64,000 nucleotides of DNA from Ailanthus altissimus (GCA_946807835.1 OX327705.1:13856501-13920500), one strand, 5' to 3'. Shown: positions 10,704-24,909, numbered from the stretch's first letter. A program made the numbers and translations. Notes: generated from the sequence alone by a model not told the origin.

Positions 10704-11608
10704 GTTTTTAATTACTTTTGGAAATGTTATGTGAAGTATATGCATGAGAATGGAAATAACTGGCCAATATTATAGTGCAGGTATGTAACTTATCTACGTA
10801 TCATGTTCTTGTTAAGGCTAGTGCGTATAAGGCTGATAATTTTTTGAAACATTAATAATTGTTTGTAGGGGTAATCACATCTAGATCATCAAGGCTGGAA
10901 GTAAATGACTGTTTCACCCCTCTATTTTTAAAATTATTTAAAAAAACTTTTTTTTTCTTAAATTAGATGATATTAAAGCTAATATAATATTTTAAAATTA
11001 TTTTAAAACAATTTTATTAAAACTAATATAAAAAGGTCTTTTGTGACAGTTAATTAACAGTTGTAAATAGGTCTATTTCTTTTTTGTTGTTGCTACATGT
11101 GAAAAATTATTGAAGAGTCTTATAATAACAAAATAAGTTTAAATAAATATATTATAATAATAAAAAATTTTATTATGTTTTTTTAATTTAATATTTTTAA
11201 ATAAATATATTATAATATCATTCAATATATATTAATAACATTCAAAATATATTAATAATATTAAAATATGACTATGCAAAATGTATTAATAAGATCAAAA
11301 ATATGTTAATAACAACTTTTTAACATCTATCCAGTTTTTGTATGATGATGATGATGCGCACTGAAAGCATCTTGAACCTACAAATAAAATATTTGTATTT
11401 TAGTTGTAATTTTATAAGAAAAAAATTAATATTAAATTAAAAATAATATTAAATTAAATATTCATACCTAATCATTAATAGACAGCTGAAACCCATAATT
11501 ATCAAAAAATCGTTACATCATTGTACGCATCTTATCACATTGATTTTGCAGAACTGTATATTTTCCTTAAAGATCATTAGAACTAGATTTTAAACAATTT
11601 AACTCTGC

Positions 11609-12545
11609 CTTTACCTATTCATTATTTTGGCTTGAATTTTGTTGTGCAATATCTAATGGTGATGGACTATACCCATAAGTTTTTGCATATCTATGACTAT
11701 TGCGTCCCATTATATCAATAAATATTTGGTATCTCGCAGCTTCTGTTTGCTCATCATTAGGCAACTGAGACAAACGTTCATTTAATTGACCCTAAAAATA
11801 TTGAAACTTACTTAGAATATAAAAGTTTAACAATTTTTTAAATATATGACTATTGTAAATTTATATCACTTACAATTATTTCTTCATTGTCTGAATCAGC
11901 TATATTATCATTAGATTTGGATCGAGTTTCAATAAATACACTCATACGATTTGTCTTTTTTCCTTTTTTCTTTATCTAAAATATTGTAAACACATACATA
12001 CACATAACAATTAAAATTACATTCAATACAACAATAAATATCAACATTATTAGCAAATTAACATTACATTCAATACGCACATATATACACACAACAATTA
12101 ACAATTGTTAACATTACATTACGCATACATACACACAACAATTAACATTATATTCAATACAACAATAAATATCAACATTACATTCACTAACAAACCAATT
12201 TAAAAAAACCAATAAGCCCAAATTCAAGCAATGATCAATTTAACAAAACTCCTCACTCAAACAATCATTAAACATATAAAAATATAACTAACATGTTCTC
12301 TCTTATTAGCAAATGAAGTTCGACCTATTTTAGGAAGTGAAGACACTTGCATACGATTTGTTTTATTCTTCTTAGCAATAGCCTACAATACGAAATAATC
12401 ATGCAAAACATTATTTTATACTAATTATAACTTACAACATTAACTTAAGTTTAGTTAAATTATATCTTAACTTCCTCACTGCCCCAATAAGCTACAAGTG
12501 TCTGTCATTGCTCTTTAATAACTCCTACTACCTTAAGAACAACCT
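11609..12545 (-). pseudogene. Remnant of a plant transposase-like gene (Ptta/En/Spm annotation type)
   Basis: No long ORF survives, but minus-strand exon-like blocks with splice borders can be read. Block 12545-12471 gives REVVLKVVGVIKEQ, then a TGA where Trp is expected, then QTLVAYWGSEEV. Block 12386-12297 gives TNRMQVSSLPKIGRTSFANK between AG and GT borders. Block 11970-11875 gives KKTNRMSVFIETRSKSNDN and ends in a GT donor. Block 11793-11609 gives GQLNERLSQLPNDEQ through RYAKTYGYSPSPLDI to a stop. The phrases WxxLVxYWxSEE, TNRxxx..SFAxKR and the acidic 'F.E.R....' tail are those I associate with the plant ORF annotated as 'Ptta/En/Spm transposase'. That family name is from memory. The gene sits inside the Mutator-like element. 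Confidence 0.6.
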
Positions 12546-14140
12546 CTCTTTAAACTTCTATTTTCAATTTTCGTAAGTATTAAAAACTCCTTAGTATTTC
12601 AAAGGTAAACTTAGTCTCTCACCTGATTGTTATTTCAATTCTCTATATGTTTCACAATAATTATTTCATGGGTTATCTTTCTTGCAATGCCGAATCTGCA
12701 ATCGCCATATGCGATACTTACAATTAGGACCTTCGAAAGAAGAAGAAAACTGTTTTTTTAAATCAAAGAAAAAATTTACAGCATAGTTTTCAAATCGCAG
12801 AAATTATTTTTATATCAAGCACAACAAAAAAAAAATTTAAGCAAATTGCAAACTTTTTGTGACCCACAATTTTGGTAAAACAAATAATAAATAAGATATA
12901 GTTGGGACAAGTAACAACCAAAGCAATAGTTCATGAGAAAATATTGGAACCACATGCATGACATTTTCATATATTTAAAAAAAATGTGGGGGAGAGGGGA
13001 GAATACATGTCACTAAAGTAAGAGCATGATTTCAAGCGAAGTAAAAAAAAATAAATTACCTAAGAAATGCGAGATCGAGCTCCAAATAGAGATGAGCAAG
13101 ATGGAGAATGATAGTATGTCAATAGCAAAACTCGATTAAAAGAGTAACTACATAACGAATTGATTTTCTTCCCTATATGAATATCTTTCTTACTTAAGGT
13201 TGTGACCAGACCTCTTAAAGATAGTTTCTCCTCTAATGAATTAAGAAGCCCTTTTATTTATAGGCGTTTATTGATGGTTGATTCCAAGTAAAACTAAGGT
13301 AAGATATTTTCTTCTACATTTAGAACACGTCTAAGATTGTAGGAGATTTTTCTCATATAATCTCATAACTTCAAGGATCTCAAAAGTAAGAGCAACCCGT
13401 ATATTTAAGATGATTAGTCAATTGTCTTAGTTATCCCTTGGTTAAACGTTTTTATACAAGGAGTGCTCGATCTTTGGTGGGAACATCGATGTCCTGCTCG
13501 GTCCATATTGTTATTACTAATGACCTGCTCTGCCTATGCTATCCACTAAGAATGTCTTATTTAATGTTATATTTTCCATCATGTCCTCATGCAACTCTAA
13601 GGCATTCTAGAGAATAGATCATGGCATTTTTGATATTTTATGAGGGGTCGATCATACTTGAGGACCTTAGTCGGCTTAGAATTCGTGGGTCAAACTGAAC
13701 TACTGACAGAAATAGGTTTTAAGCCGAAATATCAAAGAACAAGAAATAAAGGACTAAAAAAAACGTAAAGCGCCATAGTCACTGTATCAATGAAAATGAT
13801 TATTGTAACAGTATCATTGTTATTTTTATTTTTTAATTTAATGTAATTATTTTGTTATATCTAATATTTTTATTTTTTATTTAGAAATAGATTTTAACCT
13901 ATAAGACTATGCCAAATGTCATATAACTATATTAAATATATACTAAGACTCTAATGCAATATATATATATATAATAAATATATACAGTAAATATATTTTA
14001 ATAATAACTTATTTTATAATTTTGATATCCTATTATAAATATATTTAATATATATATATATGGTTCAAATTATATCACATGTCAATTCTATATCCATTCT
14101 ATTTTATTTTAAATCAATTATAATTTAAAGGGTAATATGG
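12546..14140. other. Unassigned interior of the Mutator-like element
   Basis: AT-rich, with a less AT-rich stretch at about 13060-13780 that might be a captured or inserted fragment. No domain or splice-bordered exon is readable on either strand. A TA microsatellite lies near 13960-13972. Confidence 0.4.
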
Positions 14141-14268
14141 CAATTGTGATAAAAATCATTTAATTTAACAAAACTTTTTAATAAATGAGGTTTTTTTAAA
14201 TAATTTTAAAAATAAGGGAGTGAAACTATTCTTTGACTCAAACTTTGAGATCCAACTCACTTTATCCC

Positions 14269-17200
14269 TTGTTTGTATTTAAACTTTAGGTATAATTTGG
14301 TTGTTAGTGAATATAATTTGTAACTACGGCTATTTTGAGTGCAAGTAAAATAAGAGGTAAAAATTATGTCTAATTAATGAAGTTTTTCATTCTCTTTTAA
14401 AGTTTAAACTAAATTATAGTCTCCTTATTTTAACATTGCATGTATAAAAATAAAATCAGTATAAATTAGAGAGATTTTCAAATGACAGGATCTCTTATAT
14501 CATTTTTTTAAAAAAAATTATTTTTAATAAAACTAACACCACTACCAAAATAAATTATTATTATACATTACCAACGAGGGGGCCGAAAATTGTTATAAAA
14601 AAAATGTAATTCAAATAAAATGCAATTTAAGTGGATATATATGCAAAATTAATAAGAAAAATTACATAATTTTTAAAATTGAGCAAGGTTTTGCCAAAAA
14701 GAATAGAAAAGATTGTTCTCTCAGATTCAGGTAGTGTATTGTCCAATTGAATATTTGTGTCAATTTTGCTATATATATATATATATATATATCTCAAAGT
14801 TAAGACTTAAAGATTTGTAATATAAGTAGGGATAAATTTTTTTTTTATTTTTTTAAGTAGGTTTGGTTTTTGTTTTCCTAAAAATGTAGACTTATGTGTT
14901 GCGCTACAATAAATATAAATTGTTGTAATATTAAAAAAAATAATAATGATAAATATGATAGGAACCTACAGTAATTTACTATTTGGTCTGCATCTCTAAA
15001 GTCCAAAGTCATCGAATGCTAAATAAATACTTTGATATTTATTAAATTTTTACTCATTATTATGATTAATTAATCTCTTAATAACATGCTTTGACCACCA
15101 CGTCTTTATTTTTATTTTTCTTTTTTAAACTTTTAAAAAAAATATATGCTCCAATCACATCATTGACATAATAAATTTTGAATTTAACAATAAGTGTATT
15201 AAAAAAATAAATAATTAATGGTAGTCAACACGGAATCAAGGAGAGAAAAAGTTAAATGTTAAAATTAAAAATTAAATTAAATTATGTGAAAGTAGTAATG
15301 TTAAATTTAAAATTTTAAAATATTAAATCATAAAAATATTTATTTTAAAAAGTAAAAATTATCAAAATATATTATTAAATTAAAAAAATTTGAGACTTGG
15401 AAACCCCAATGAAACTCTACCCTTATGGTAATATGATAACATGATTAAATTGATATCATTTAAGACCTTCTCTTTAATAATAAATTTTGAGGACCTTTTC
15501 AATAATAAATCCTCAAAAGAATTTCATAAAATGAAAGCAATAATAATAAATTGAGTAATTATACAATTCTAATATGTGAGAATATATTAATATTTATAGG
15601 TCTAAAGAAGAAGGCTTTGTTCCATTTCCATCATCCAAATAATCTCACCTTAATTTTACTTCTCAATTTATTCTACAAATGATAGTGAAAAAGATAAAGA
15701 ATCAATAGCACACAGGAACTTAGGCAAAATGGCAAACACTCCCCTAACTTCAAGTCAGGGGTTTGATTTCCTCTCTCCCATAAAATACTAAAAAAAAAAA
15801 ACAAAGAATCAATAACCAATTACAAATGCTATGTCAATACAAATACAAGAAGATCCAAGCCACATTCACAACTAAATAACTCTTTAGTCCTTGGCTTATG
15901 TTATGTTATGTTATGTTATGTGTGTTTTCAATGAATTTTTAATAAAAAAAAACCATTGTTGCTGTCATCAAAGACAAGGAGGCAAAAGTCAGTGCTCTCT
16001 CACCGTATTTTAATCCCCATTAACCTACTGCTTTTAATTGCCTACTCTCAAGGGAACTAAAAGAATGCTTTTAGAGATGTTCACGATCAGCATAATTCAT
16101 TGTAAAAAGATCATCAAGCTCATCAACACCAAGATGGGTTGGGACTTGGGAATCATTATTAGAACATTGATAAAAATTAATAGCAAAAGTTATACAAGCA
16201 ATGATATGATATCACCATTATTGAATCTTGACATTTGGTTTATATCTATTTATCAATTCAACAAGGATACCAGATCTAGAGATCCATTGAACCTCACAAC
16301 TTCCAACTTGACTTATTTTTTATATGATGTTTAGTTAAAAAGATTTCTGTCTGGTTTTTTGTTTACTTAATTTGTGAGGCTGCGAATAGTTCATGCTTCC
16401 TTTGCCCTCTGGGCCAGTGATAACGCTGATAACGCAAGAGATGATGTAACAACAGTCACAAATCTACTACCTAAATTATTTGTCACTGTCAGTGCAATAT
16501 TCTTTTCAAATACTGTTGGCCTTAAAAATTAAAATGGGAAGTGGGAATCAAACCAAGTATCAATAAGTGTTCCTACCTATTCTAAGGAGATACTTTCACC
16601 GGCCTATCTTAATTATTGTATTTACACAGATTTTACAAGAGATCAGTGAAGTTTTCTTTTAACATAAAAGAATCTTGAACTCAACTTTCCACCATGAGCG
16701 TTTGCTTGCTGAAATTGAGTTCTTATCTTATAATTATAGTACTTGTATCAGTGAATAGGTACTAGATTATACAAGGTCAATGCCCACTGTTGTTAAGCAT
16801 GCATTTGCTCAGCATATTCAATCAACAACTTGTTATTGCCTACACCTAAGGGAACTAAAAGAGACAATGCTCTCTGAAAACTCAAATAATATAATATATT
16901 GCATTAGCATAAGTATTTTTTTAAAATTTCAAGCCCCTCTTAGGATGAGCATATAATTCAGCGTAAAACTCTAATAGAGGTATCATCAGTATAATTTTGC
17001 AGTTAAAATATTCTCAAGAATCAAATTTGAAACTCATTTCCATGACCAAGATGATAGAGATTTCGATGTTGTAGAGTAAAAAAAATTAACAAATCATTAT
17101 ATACCAAACATTTCGAAGGTCATCAAGACATCTAATGCGGACAAATTAAATTAATCCATGGCAGAAATACACTACTAAAATGAAGTCACTGAAGAAATTA

Positions 17201-19819
17201 ATTAGAAGCAGAACATGCAACACATTACACACTACATAATTAACTCAGGTTAATAAGGAACTTGTTGTCAGCAAAATTCATCCCTAGCATGCATCTCAAG
17301 CTATCAATTTTCTAACATAGTTTTTTCATAAAAGACATCTGTTGCAGACGCAAGCTATTGTTATTAAATAAATCCAAAGGTCATTAACAAGCTAAGAACA
17401 TGGCCTCTCAGCATAGTTCTAGTCTATTGAACCAAGATGTAATATTTTTTATGTCAAGTTTTGAAGAATTCAATAGCTAAGTTACAACCATAGCTGAATT
17501 AATAAGGCAAAGTCTTATCCATAATTAATACTTATTAGAATGAGACAACATCTCTGACAGTTTGGATGTATAACCTGAGATGAATGACCTTTCCAGAAGC
17601 TGAAGAATCTAATTTCATAGAATAAAAAAACATGTGAAGTCCCAATAATACATGAACTGCCACGCTGCAGCACAGTTTTTTTTTTTTTTTTAATAATAAC
17701 TAAAATAGCAGTAGCAAAGAGACAACTGTAAACTGAACTAATAAATAAAATTCCCCAAAAGAATTCATATAATCTTCCCTTCTCTTTGAAGAATAACAGA
17801 GATGCAACAAGTTTTAAGAGAATTTTTTAAAATGACTTTAAGTAATTGTCCTTTTTAGTCGCAAAATTTAATCTTTATTTGCTAAAGTATAAAAAAAAAA
17901 TTGAACACAATTGCCTTTATTGATAAAGTATAATGACAAATAAAATAGTTAAAAATAAATGCATAAAAATTGACTATTTTTTTAAAAACCAATCAAAAAA
18001 ATACACTTAACATTCAAAATAAGTAAATTTCAACTTTTAAATTGTAAAAAAAGTAAGATTATTTCTATTATTGTATAAATGTATTTATTATATATAAGTT
18101 GAGTCGTCAGTGCATTTTTTGAAGTTCTGTTTATTTTTTAAATGTATGAGCATCGAAATATACTCATAGTATAATGTGATAAGATTTAGAAAAAAATATG
18201 GTGAATAAAAGAGAAAAAACTACAAATCTAAAAAAGGAAAATTTTGAGTTTTTGGTAAAAAATGCATCATGTAAGAAAGGTGCATAAAAGGCACACAGTC
18301 GCGTACCTCTTTCACGCGCCTACTTGTGTCGCGCATCTCACACGACAATTTCGTGTGGTTTCTCGCAATTTTACCGATTTATATATATTTTTAATAATTT
18401 AAATAATTTTTTAATAGTTTCTTTTTATTTCAAGTGTTATGGAGTATGAGTCATTCAATGTATATTTTTGGAGAAAGTGAAAGAGCTCTAGTGATGGTGA
18501 CGAGAGATATGTTGGGTATAAAAACACGAGTATTTAAGTTTCAAAAGATATGAAATTTGAAGATCTTTAAAATACTGTGTCGTACAATTAATATCGGCTA
18601 TTATTGTATTTTATTACTATTTAATGCTATTTGTATTTGTATAACTTAAATTTATTATTAATATATATATATATATATATATAATGAACGTTAATTCTAT
18701 TTACCAATTTTAAACAACCTTGCTGCAAAGTGATAAATATCCAAATTATGCATTACAATTATTTATTTTAAGGCATGTGTCATAAATGTACGATCATATT
18801 TTATTTTTTAAAAAAAAGACTGATCTCAGGACCAAAATCCAAGGGTTAATCCAATCTTATGTATTCAATGAACATACAAAAACTCCACAATCTCGCACTA
18901 AACCATCTGTTGAGTTACACTCTCTTTTAACCTAATCATATCAAAAGGCAACAAGTTTAAAATAATATCCCTCTTAAGATTATAAAACTTGCATGGCTGG
19001 AGATATTGTGGTATCAAAATACATGATGGAGCGACACAAGCCTTCATTATGCCATCAGCGTATCCATTAAAGTTGAAATTATAGATAATAATCTTCTATT
19101 CCACTAAATCCACCTCAATTACAATCTAACAATTATAGTTTACTAGAATATAAACTTATATAAAACAAAATTAAAAGATAGTAATCTAAACTAAATACCA
19201 TAAAACTAACAAGATAGAAAAGATTAAAGATAACAAGTTATAATCACCAACAATAGATAAAACTCAGGATTATAATATTTCTCAATACTTTACTTGAATC
19301 AATTAATATTTTCTTAAGTTAATCCCCAAATATGAATTGTTGGCTAGATCCTTAATATCATCACAAGTCTCTGTCGATAGTTGAGTGACTATATATTATC
19401 ATAATAATTATATATATGTCTATAGTAATCAGATGATAATAAGATTCATTAAGAACTGATTTATTACTACAATATATGTCATATGAGTATATGTATATCA
19501 CATATGAAACTCAACTATTATGTTATGATCGTATATCTAATTATTTAAGGTCAACACTTAAATTTTTTGTCAAAGTAATTAGAGTTCTCACAAAGATCTA
19601 ATTAGTAATCAAGTAATTAGAAAGCATTAAGTATAGAATAATAGAATAATTCTATTGTTGAGTTCATAAAAATAAGAAAAGAACTCGAATTCAATCACAT
19701 ATCGAGTTTGAAGTTGTAACCCAAAATATAAAAATTAGCTTATAATGATAACTAGAGTTTTAGAACACAAATTGATAAACATAATGTAGAAGAATGAAAG
19801 ATATAAGTAAGAGAAGAAG
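14269..19819. other. Gene-poor AT-rich intergenic region
   Basis: No gene is recognised over 5.5 kb. It contains TA microsatellites at 14771-14792 and 18660-18682 and a pentanucleotide repeat at 15896-15920. A phrase GGGAACTAAAAG preceded by TTGCCTAC occurs twice (near 16038 and 16836). A GC-richer patch lies at 18295-18350. The segment 19330-19819 resembles retrotransposon LTR sequence but its ends cannot be set. Confidence 0.5.
15896..15920. repeat. Microsatellite (TTATG)5
   Basis: Five perfect TTATG units. Confidence 0.95.
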
Positions 19820-19824
19820 AAAAC

Positions 19825-22542
19825 TGTAGTAACTAGTATCCACGACTGGTAAAAATAAGTATTTATATATGTATAAATATACATATTTTATTTGTATGTT
19901 GGTGATACTTGATTTATATATTATTATTAGTAGTGTTTGTATAGGTTAAGGTCATATTATTAGCATTGGGTTTAATTGCAAGACTTTAGATTTATTTTAG
20001 GGACCAAATTGTAATACTTTGAAAGTTTTGGGGGTAAATTCGTAAATACCAAAAATTAGCCTCTTAGTATAAAAATACACTTTTGAACCCTAATTTACCA
20101 TTTTTAGGTCGAGCTACCCATTTTAAGAGAGAGAAGAGAGAAATAGAGGAGAGAGAAAGATGAGATGAAGAAGAAAAAGAAGAAGAAATTGAAATTTTGA
20201 ATTTCAAGAGGTATATCATACGTATTTCTCAATTTATTGGTATTAATTAAGTTAATTCCTTTAAGTTTTGATTTCTGAAAATATGTATAATTGAGGATTT
20301 GTTGTGTATTTCGTAAGATCATATGAGAATTGATGATGATCTATAAGATAGTTTGATAAATCGTGATGAATTATAGAATTTCTGCTGGATAACCTCTTGA
20401 TTTAGGAATTTTATAAATTGTTGTGATTCGATTCTGGTTTTTAATTTTGATTATATGCAATTAGACATGTTAAGGATCATCTGAGACTTTGAATCGATTG
20501 AAAATTCTGGAAATTAAATTTATAGTGAATTTACCAAAATGACCCTGAAATTCTGGAAATTTCCTGTGTAAACAGTATAGTACAGTGAAAAATAATTTTT
20601 GTCCTACTGAATGATCTTCAAAAATTATGAATTTGTGGAATATGATAATTTTATATGTCTAATATGATATGCTCGGAATTGAGAATTTAGATCAATGTGG
20701 TTGAAGTGTTATGAATTTCTAAAGTGTATCAGCTCATTGTAATATTTGATTAACAGATTTTTAAAGTTATAGAATAAAATAGTTTTAAAATACTTTTGGC
20801 AGTGATTTGGAAGTGAAATATTTATCATGGATTGAGATATGTGTTAAGAGTAATTATGTGGTAGTTTTATAATTTTTGAGTTAGTATATGATTTTATAAA
20901 ATTTGGAGATTGAATACTGTTCAGTAAGTATCTTGATCCTGTCAGGTTTGTAGTTTGGATTCGATGGTGTGTATGGAATGGATTGTGTAGGAAATTTGAT
21001 ATAATGTTCATATATAAGAAGGATATATGAGTCAAGAATGGTATATTCTGATTTTGGAGTAATTGGACATCATTTGATGTATTAGAAATTTTTGTTAAGT
21101 GTAAGTAGTCAGAATGACAGGTTTTGAGAAACCAAATATTTAGACCAATTTGATGTGATAAATGCATTGTGTATAATTTTGTAAGCTATTTAAAGTATTT
21201 TGTGTGAATTGTGAGGCTTATGAAAGGATTGATCTCCATTGATAGGTTAAGGAGATTTAAGCCTTGTAGCTGTAAGTGCTAAGAGGTAAGTATACTAGAC
21301 TTACTACTGGAATCACAATAAACATAATAATTGTTTTGTATGATTTTGTAAATGGGGTTAAGAATATGTTTATGATATGTCAAAGTATATTTTGATATGA
21401 AATGTGAATATATGTTTATGAATGTGAGCATTGACATTGAGCATGGACATACATGTGTTTTTGAAAGTGAGCTTTCCAAAATAAGATGCGTTTAACAAAG
21501 AAAGCTTTTGAAGTGTAATATGTCCATGAGAAATATTTTGTGATTTGAGGGTACTTGAACTCACTGTTAACTTAGTAGGCATTTTATGTGATTTGTGGAG
21601 CCTTTATGTGTGGCCTTTCCTTCGGGATTGGTATATGTTATGTGTTCCGTATGTAGGGAGGATCCTATTGGTACCTAAAGGAAGTGTGAGTCATCATATT
21701 CGTGTGGTGGCGTATTGGTACATATGAGAGGACTCACCGATGATCAGGGTGAGGGTTTGGCTTTTACCTTCGGGCATAAGCGTTATATATGTTTGATTTA
21801 AAGACCTCACTTGTACTATTCCTCTCATACGGTATGTCACCTACGAGTGACATTTGGCTCATTATGTGATATGTGATGTGTAAGTCCTACTAAGTAGTAG
21901 TTGAGTGATAGTATTCCTATTATGTGTTTTGAAAGAATGTGTAAGCGCTTACATGATATGTGATTTGATAAGATTATGATTTTGATTGATCACAGCATAT
22001 CATACATATGCATTGTGTACATATATGTATTTGTATTTGATATATGAAAAACTAGTATGCTTACTGAGTTTTATACTCATTATAGTTTATGGTGATTTCA
22101 GGTAAATAAGGTACGTGTGTGCTTAGCGGATTTGGCAAGACTTCTGCTGTTCCTTGGGTTCCCTAAGTTGTTAGGTTGCTAAGTGTTTCATTTGGGGACA
22201 CGTGGGATAAGATATTTAATTTGTCCCTAGTGAATAAATACGTATGTATTATTTTATTGTGTGTGGTTGGACTTAGTTTAAGTTTCACCAAGTGTAGTAA
22301 TGGATTGATTTTAAGTAAGAATTTACAATGAATATATTCTGGGCTTCCGGTAACAAAGTTGCTACTGGTGACGTAGTAGAGTGTTAATCTCTGAGAAAAC
22401 TCTGCGTATCTCCGGTTTACTAATTGTCCCAGTCATAATTCAATTGCTATAATTCTGAAAGAAATTAAAATGAATGTTTAAGTATTATTGAATGAATGTA
22501 AGTGATATCGTGTGTCAGATCTTTTGGGTCTGGGGCGTGACA
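19825..22542 (+). mobile_element. Solo LTR of a Tekay/Del-like Gypsy element, 2.7 kb
   Basis: Begins TGTAGTAACTAG and ends GGGGCGTGACA. It is flanked by the perfect 5-bp target duplication AAAAC (19820-19824 and 22543-22547). No primer-binding site, coding region or second LTR accompanies it, so it is a solo LTR left by recombination between two LTRs. The terminal phrase GGGGCGTGACA is one I associate with Tekay/Del chromovirus LTRs, where a methionine-tRNA primer site normally follows; that lineage call is from memory. A TATA-like TATAAAAAT lies at 20068-20076, setting the + orientation. Confidence 0.88.
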
Positions 22543-22547
22543 AAAAC

Positions 22548-24140
22548 GTAAATTAATATCTTGATTCAGCATTTTCTCTCTCTAATTTGCAATTAAATTC
22601 CTTCTTTAATCTTCAAATCGTCATCTAAACTCCTTAAAATTTGTTCTCTTTCATACTCAGATTGGATACAAAAGAATAATCAAAGGAAAGGGAACATTTA
22701 GGTTGTAATTCTTGCATCCTGAAAGATTAAATCTCTCTTGTTGTCTTCTTTTTTGGCTTTAAAAGGTATCTATTTATAGATTTCGTGGCTTCAAAGTAAG
22801 GCAATTTTGAGTCGAAGTCTACTTGAGTTTCTTTTGATTTTATTTTTTTATCTCACGAGTGTTGCAGCACTAAATTTTTAGATACCGCGGCACTGAGACC
22901 TAGGATCAAAGGAGTCAATTTCTAGGCTTGAGCGTTGCAGCGTTAGTACTGTAACAAAATTACTATTTATAGTATTGTAGAAGTTTACTATTCTTGGTTA
23001 TTATAACAAATTTAATATTTTTGCATTAGTTCCTTTGAATTTTCATCCTAATTAATTTCATTGACTTCAAATCTACAAAATAACAATAAAATAAAATAAA
23101 AACTCAATATTTATTTTTAAAATGAATAAATGCTAAGTCTATCAAAACCTAAATCATACGTATAAAATATGATCATCAATCAACTTATGTCTAATAAGAT
23201 CTAAGTCTCCCAATTTTGAGTAAGATATAATTAACGTTAAAAAAATTCATTTTAAAGAATTCTATATTCTTTAAACATATTATGCTTGCTGTAAACATTA
23301 ACTAAATAACAAATCAAACTAAATCAAACATACAATGTAATAACAAATTCAAATAATTAAATTAAAATCAAATAAATAATTCAATATAATAATAAAATAA
23401 ATATACTTACTAAACCAATATCAATTACTTAGATAAATTACAATTAAACATAAGAATTATTTAATTAGTAATTTTTAATTTAATAAATTAATTGAAATAT
23501 TATTAAAATCAAACAATTAATAAAAATGTTAATAATAATTTATTTATTTTAATAATATTTCACTTAATTTATTATAATCACGTGTCGCGTCCAATTGGCG
23601 CATCTTGCATGCGCTGGTAGCATGCAAAAACTCAAGAATGTTTTGCATTTGGCAAAAATTACATTTTTGGCCGGATTTTTTTTTTATTTTAATATATTTT
23701 TAACACAAACTATTTATATTTAACTTATTTTATTCACAATCTAATCATTTCACCTATTTTCAATACAAACTAATAACTTTATCTTAAATTTAAAAAACTT
23801 ACTAATTATTAGCTATTTTTCAAGATCTACATAATACTACCACTAAAAACACTGATATACACAATGTCAATTTAAGAGTGTTTTTGAGAGAGAATTTGTT
23901 TGGTTCAAACTCAAAAATGTTTGTGGAGAAGAAAAATATAACTAGGGGTATCATTGTTTAATAATAAATTCTTTGACAAAAGATTAATTTTTACATTTAG
24001 GAGTTAAAAAAAAATAATGATTTAAATTTTAGGCCATTTTCAAAAAATTTCCAAAGTTCAAAAGGTTGGTGCAAATCCGAGTAGTCGCAGTTTTCACCTT
24101 CTTCTCATTAAAATAAGAATGGCAGATGACAATAGGTCAA
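22548..24140. other. LTR-like flank and AT-rich spacer
   Basis: No gene. The stretch 22548-23000 looks like the other half of the sequence into which the solo LTR inserted. It carries GC-rich phrases GTTGCAGCACT (22860), CCGCGGCACTGAG (22885) and GCGTTGCAGCGTTAG (22932) that resemble phrases in Copia LTRs elsewhere in this window. 23040-24100 is very AT-rich. Confidence 0.45.
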
Positions 24141-24867
24141 CTAACAAGATCATCTATGCAACATGCAAAAGTGATGGGAATTGGATACGTGTGTGGAGAA
24201 CAAAATCCAAGACTGAGAAATGTTATAGCAAAAGATCTGGTTTACATCTCCTGGAAAACATTTTTCTGTGTTAGAGGCGGATGAAGAATCCATATCAAGA
24301 GCAGTTGCCACTGGTAGTGCAGGTCTGTAACAGATCATTCTGTCACTCCAATCTTCAAAATCATATCCGTTCTCAATTGCCAATCCCATGAAAGTATTTC
24401 AAGAAATGGCTGGTTTAATTTTCAACAATGCGGCTACTAACTTCATGTTTGTGGGCGTAAACAATAATAAACGAGCATCTCTAAACATTAAAATGCAGAC
24501 AATGCCTTTCTCGTGATACTAGAACCTAAAATGACTCGTAACATTATATCATTATGAAGTCTTTTATTGCAGACCCTCACCTAGTGGATTGTATGGAAGA
24601 GCATCAGGTTCCTTCTCTCTAACCCTTGCCAGACAATGGCCACAAGCATGGCGGTTTCTTTTCGCTCTTTCAAGGTTATGGCACAAGTGAGACCAGAGAA
24701 AAAAAAAAAAAAAAACTCTTAACAAACAATAAAAGGATTTCGCACAGAAATGCAAATTGACATGCTTACTCCATTTTTGGCTTTGTCTCATGCATGGCCA
24801 AGAATTAAATCTAAACAGAAAAATCTAATTATGTCATCATCAACAAGTGATGGAAGTTGTCAAATGT

Positions 24868-24909
<42 letters not shown>

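Larger units (their letters stand above)
10868..14268. mobile_element. Mutator-like DNA element with 9-bp target duplication
   Basis: The perfect direct repeat TTGTTTGTA flanks it (10859-10867 and 14269-14277). The ends GGGGTAAT... and ...TTTATCCC are inverted repeats. The long terminal inverted repeat is imperfect but clear over more than 90 bases; for example CTATTTTTAAAATTATTT at left matches the reverse complement of the right end near 14190-14215. A 9-bp duplication with long inverted ends is diagnostic of Mutator-like elements. The 3401-bp interior contains a decayed multi-exon transposase-like gene (11609-12545) and about 1.5 kb of unassigned sequence. It lies upstream of AMT1, with its left end about 360 bases from the AMT1 ATG. 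Confidence 0.85.

Noticed and set aside
16038..16334. 98-codon plus-strand frame
   Set aside because: AT-driven composition, no motif, no flanking gene signals.
18230..23700. Possible inverted ends of a large DNA element (GAGTTTTTGG...GTCGCG near 18240-18305 and a loosely similar reverse complement near 23580-23690)
   Set aside because: Matches are short and gapped, no target duplication was found, and the solo LTR and its flanks explain part of the interval better.
24150..24791. Two short minus-strand frames (24564-24791 with ACGHC, 24389-24150) as extra exons or a separate gene
   Set aside because: No splice borders join them in frame to each other or to the gene ending at 25257, and I recognise no family. 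A poly-Phe run from an A-tract lies in the first.
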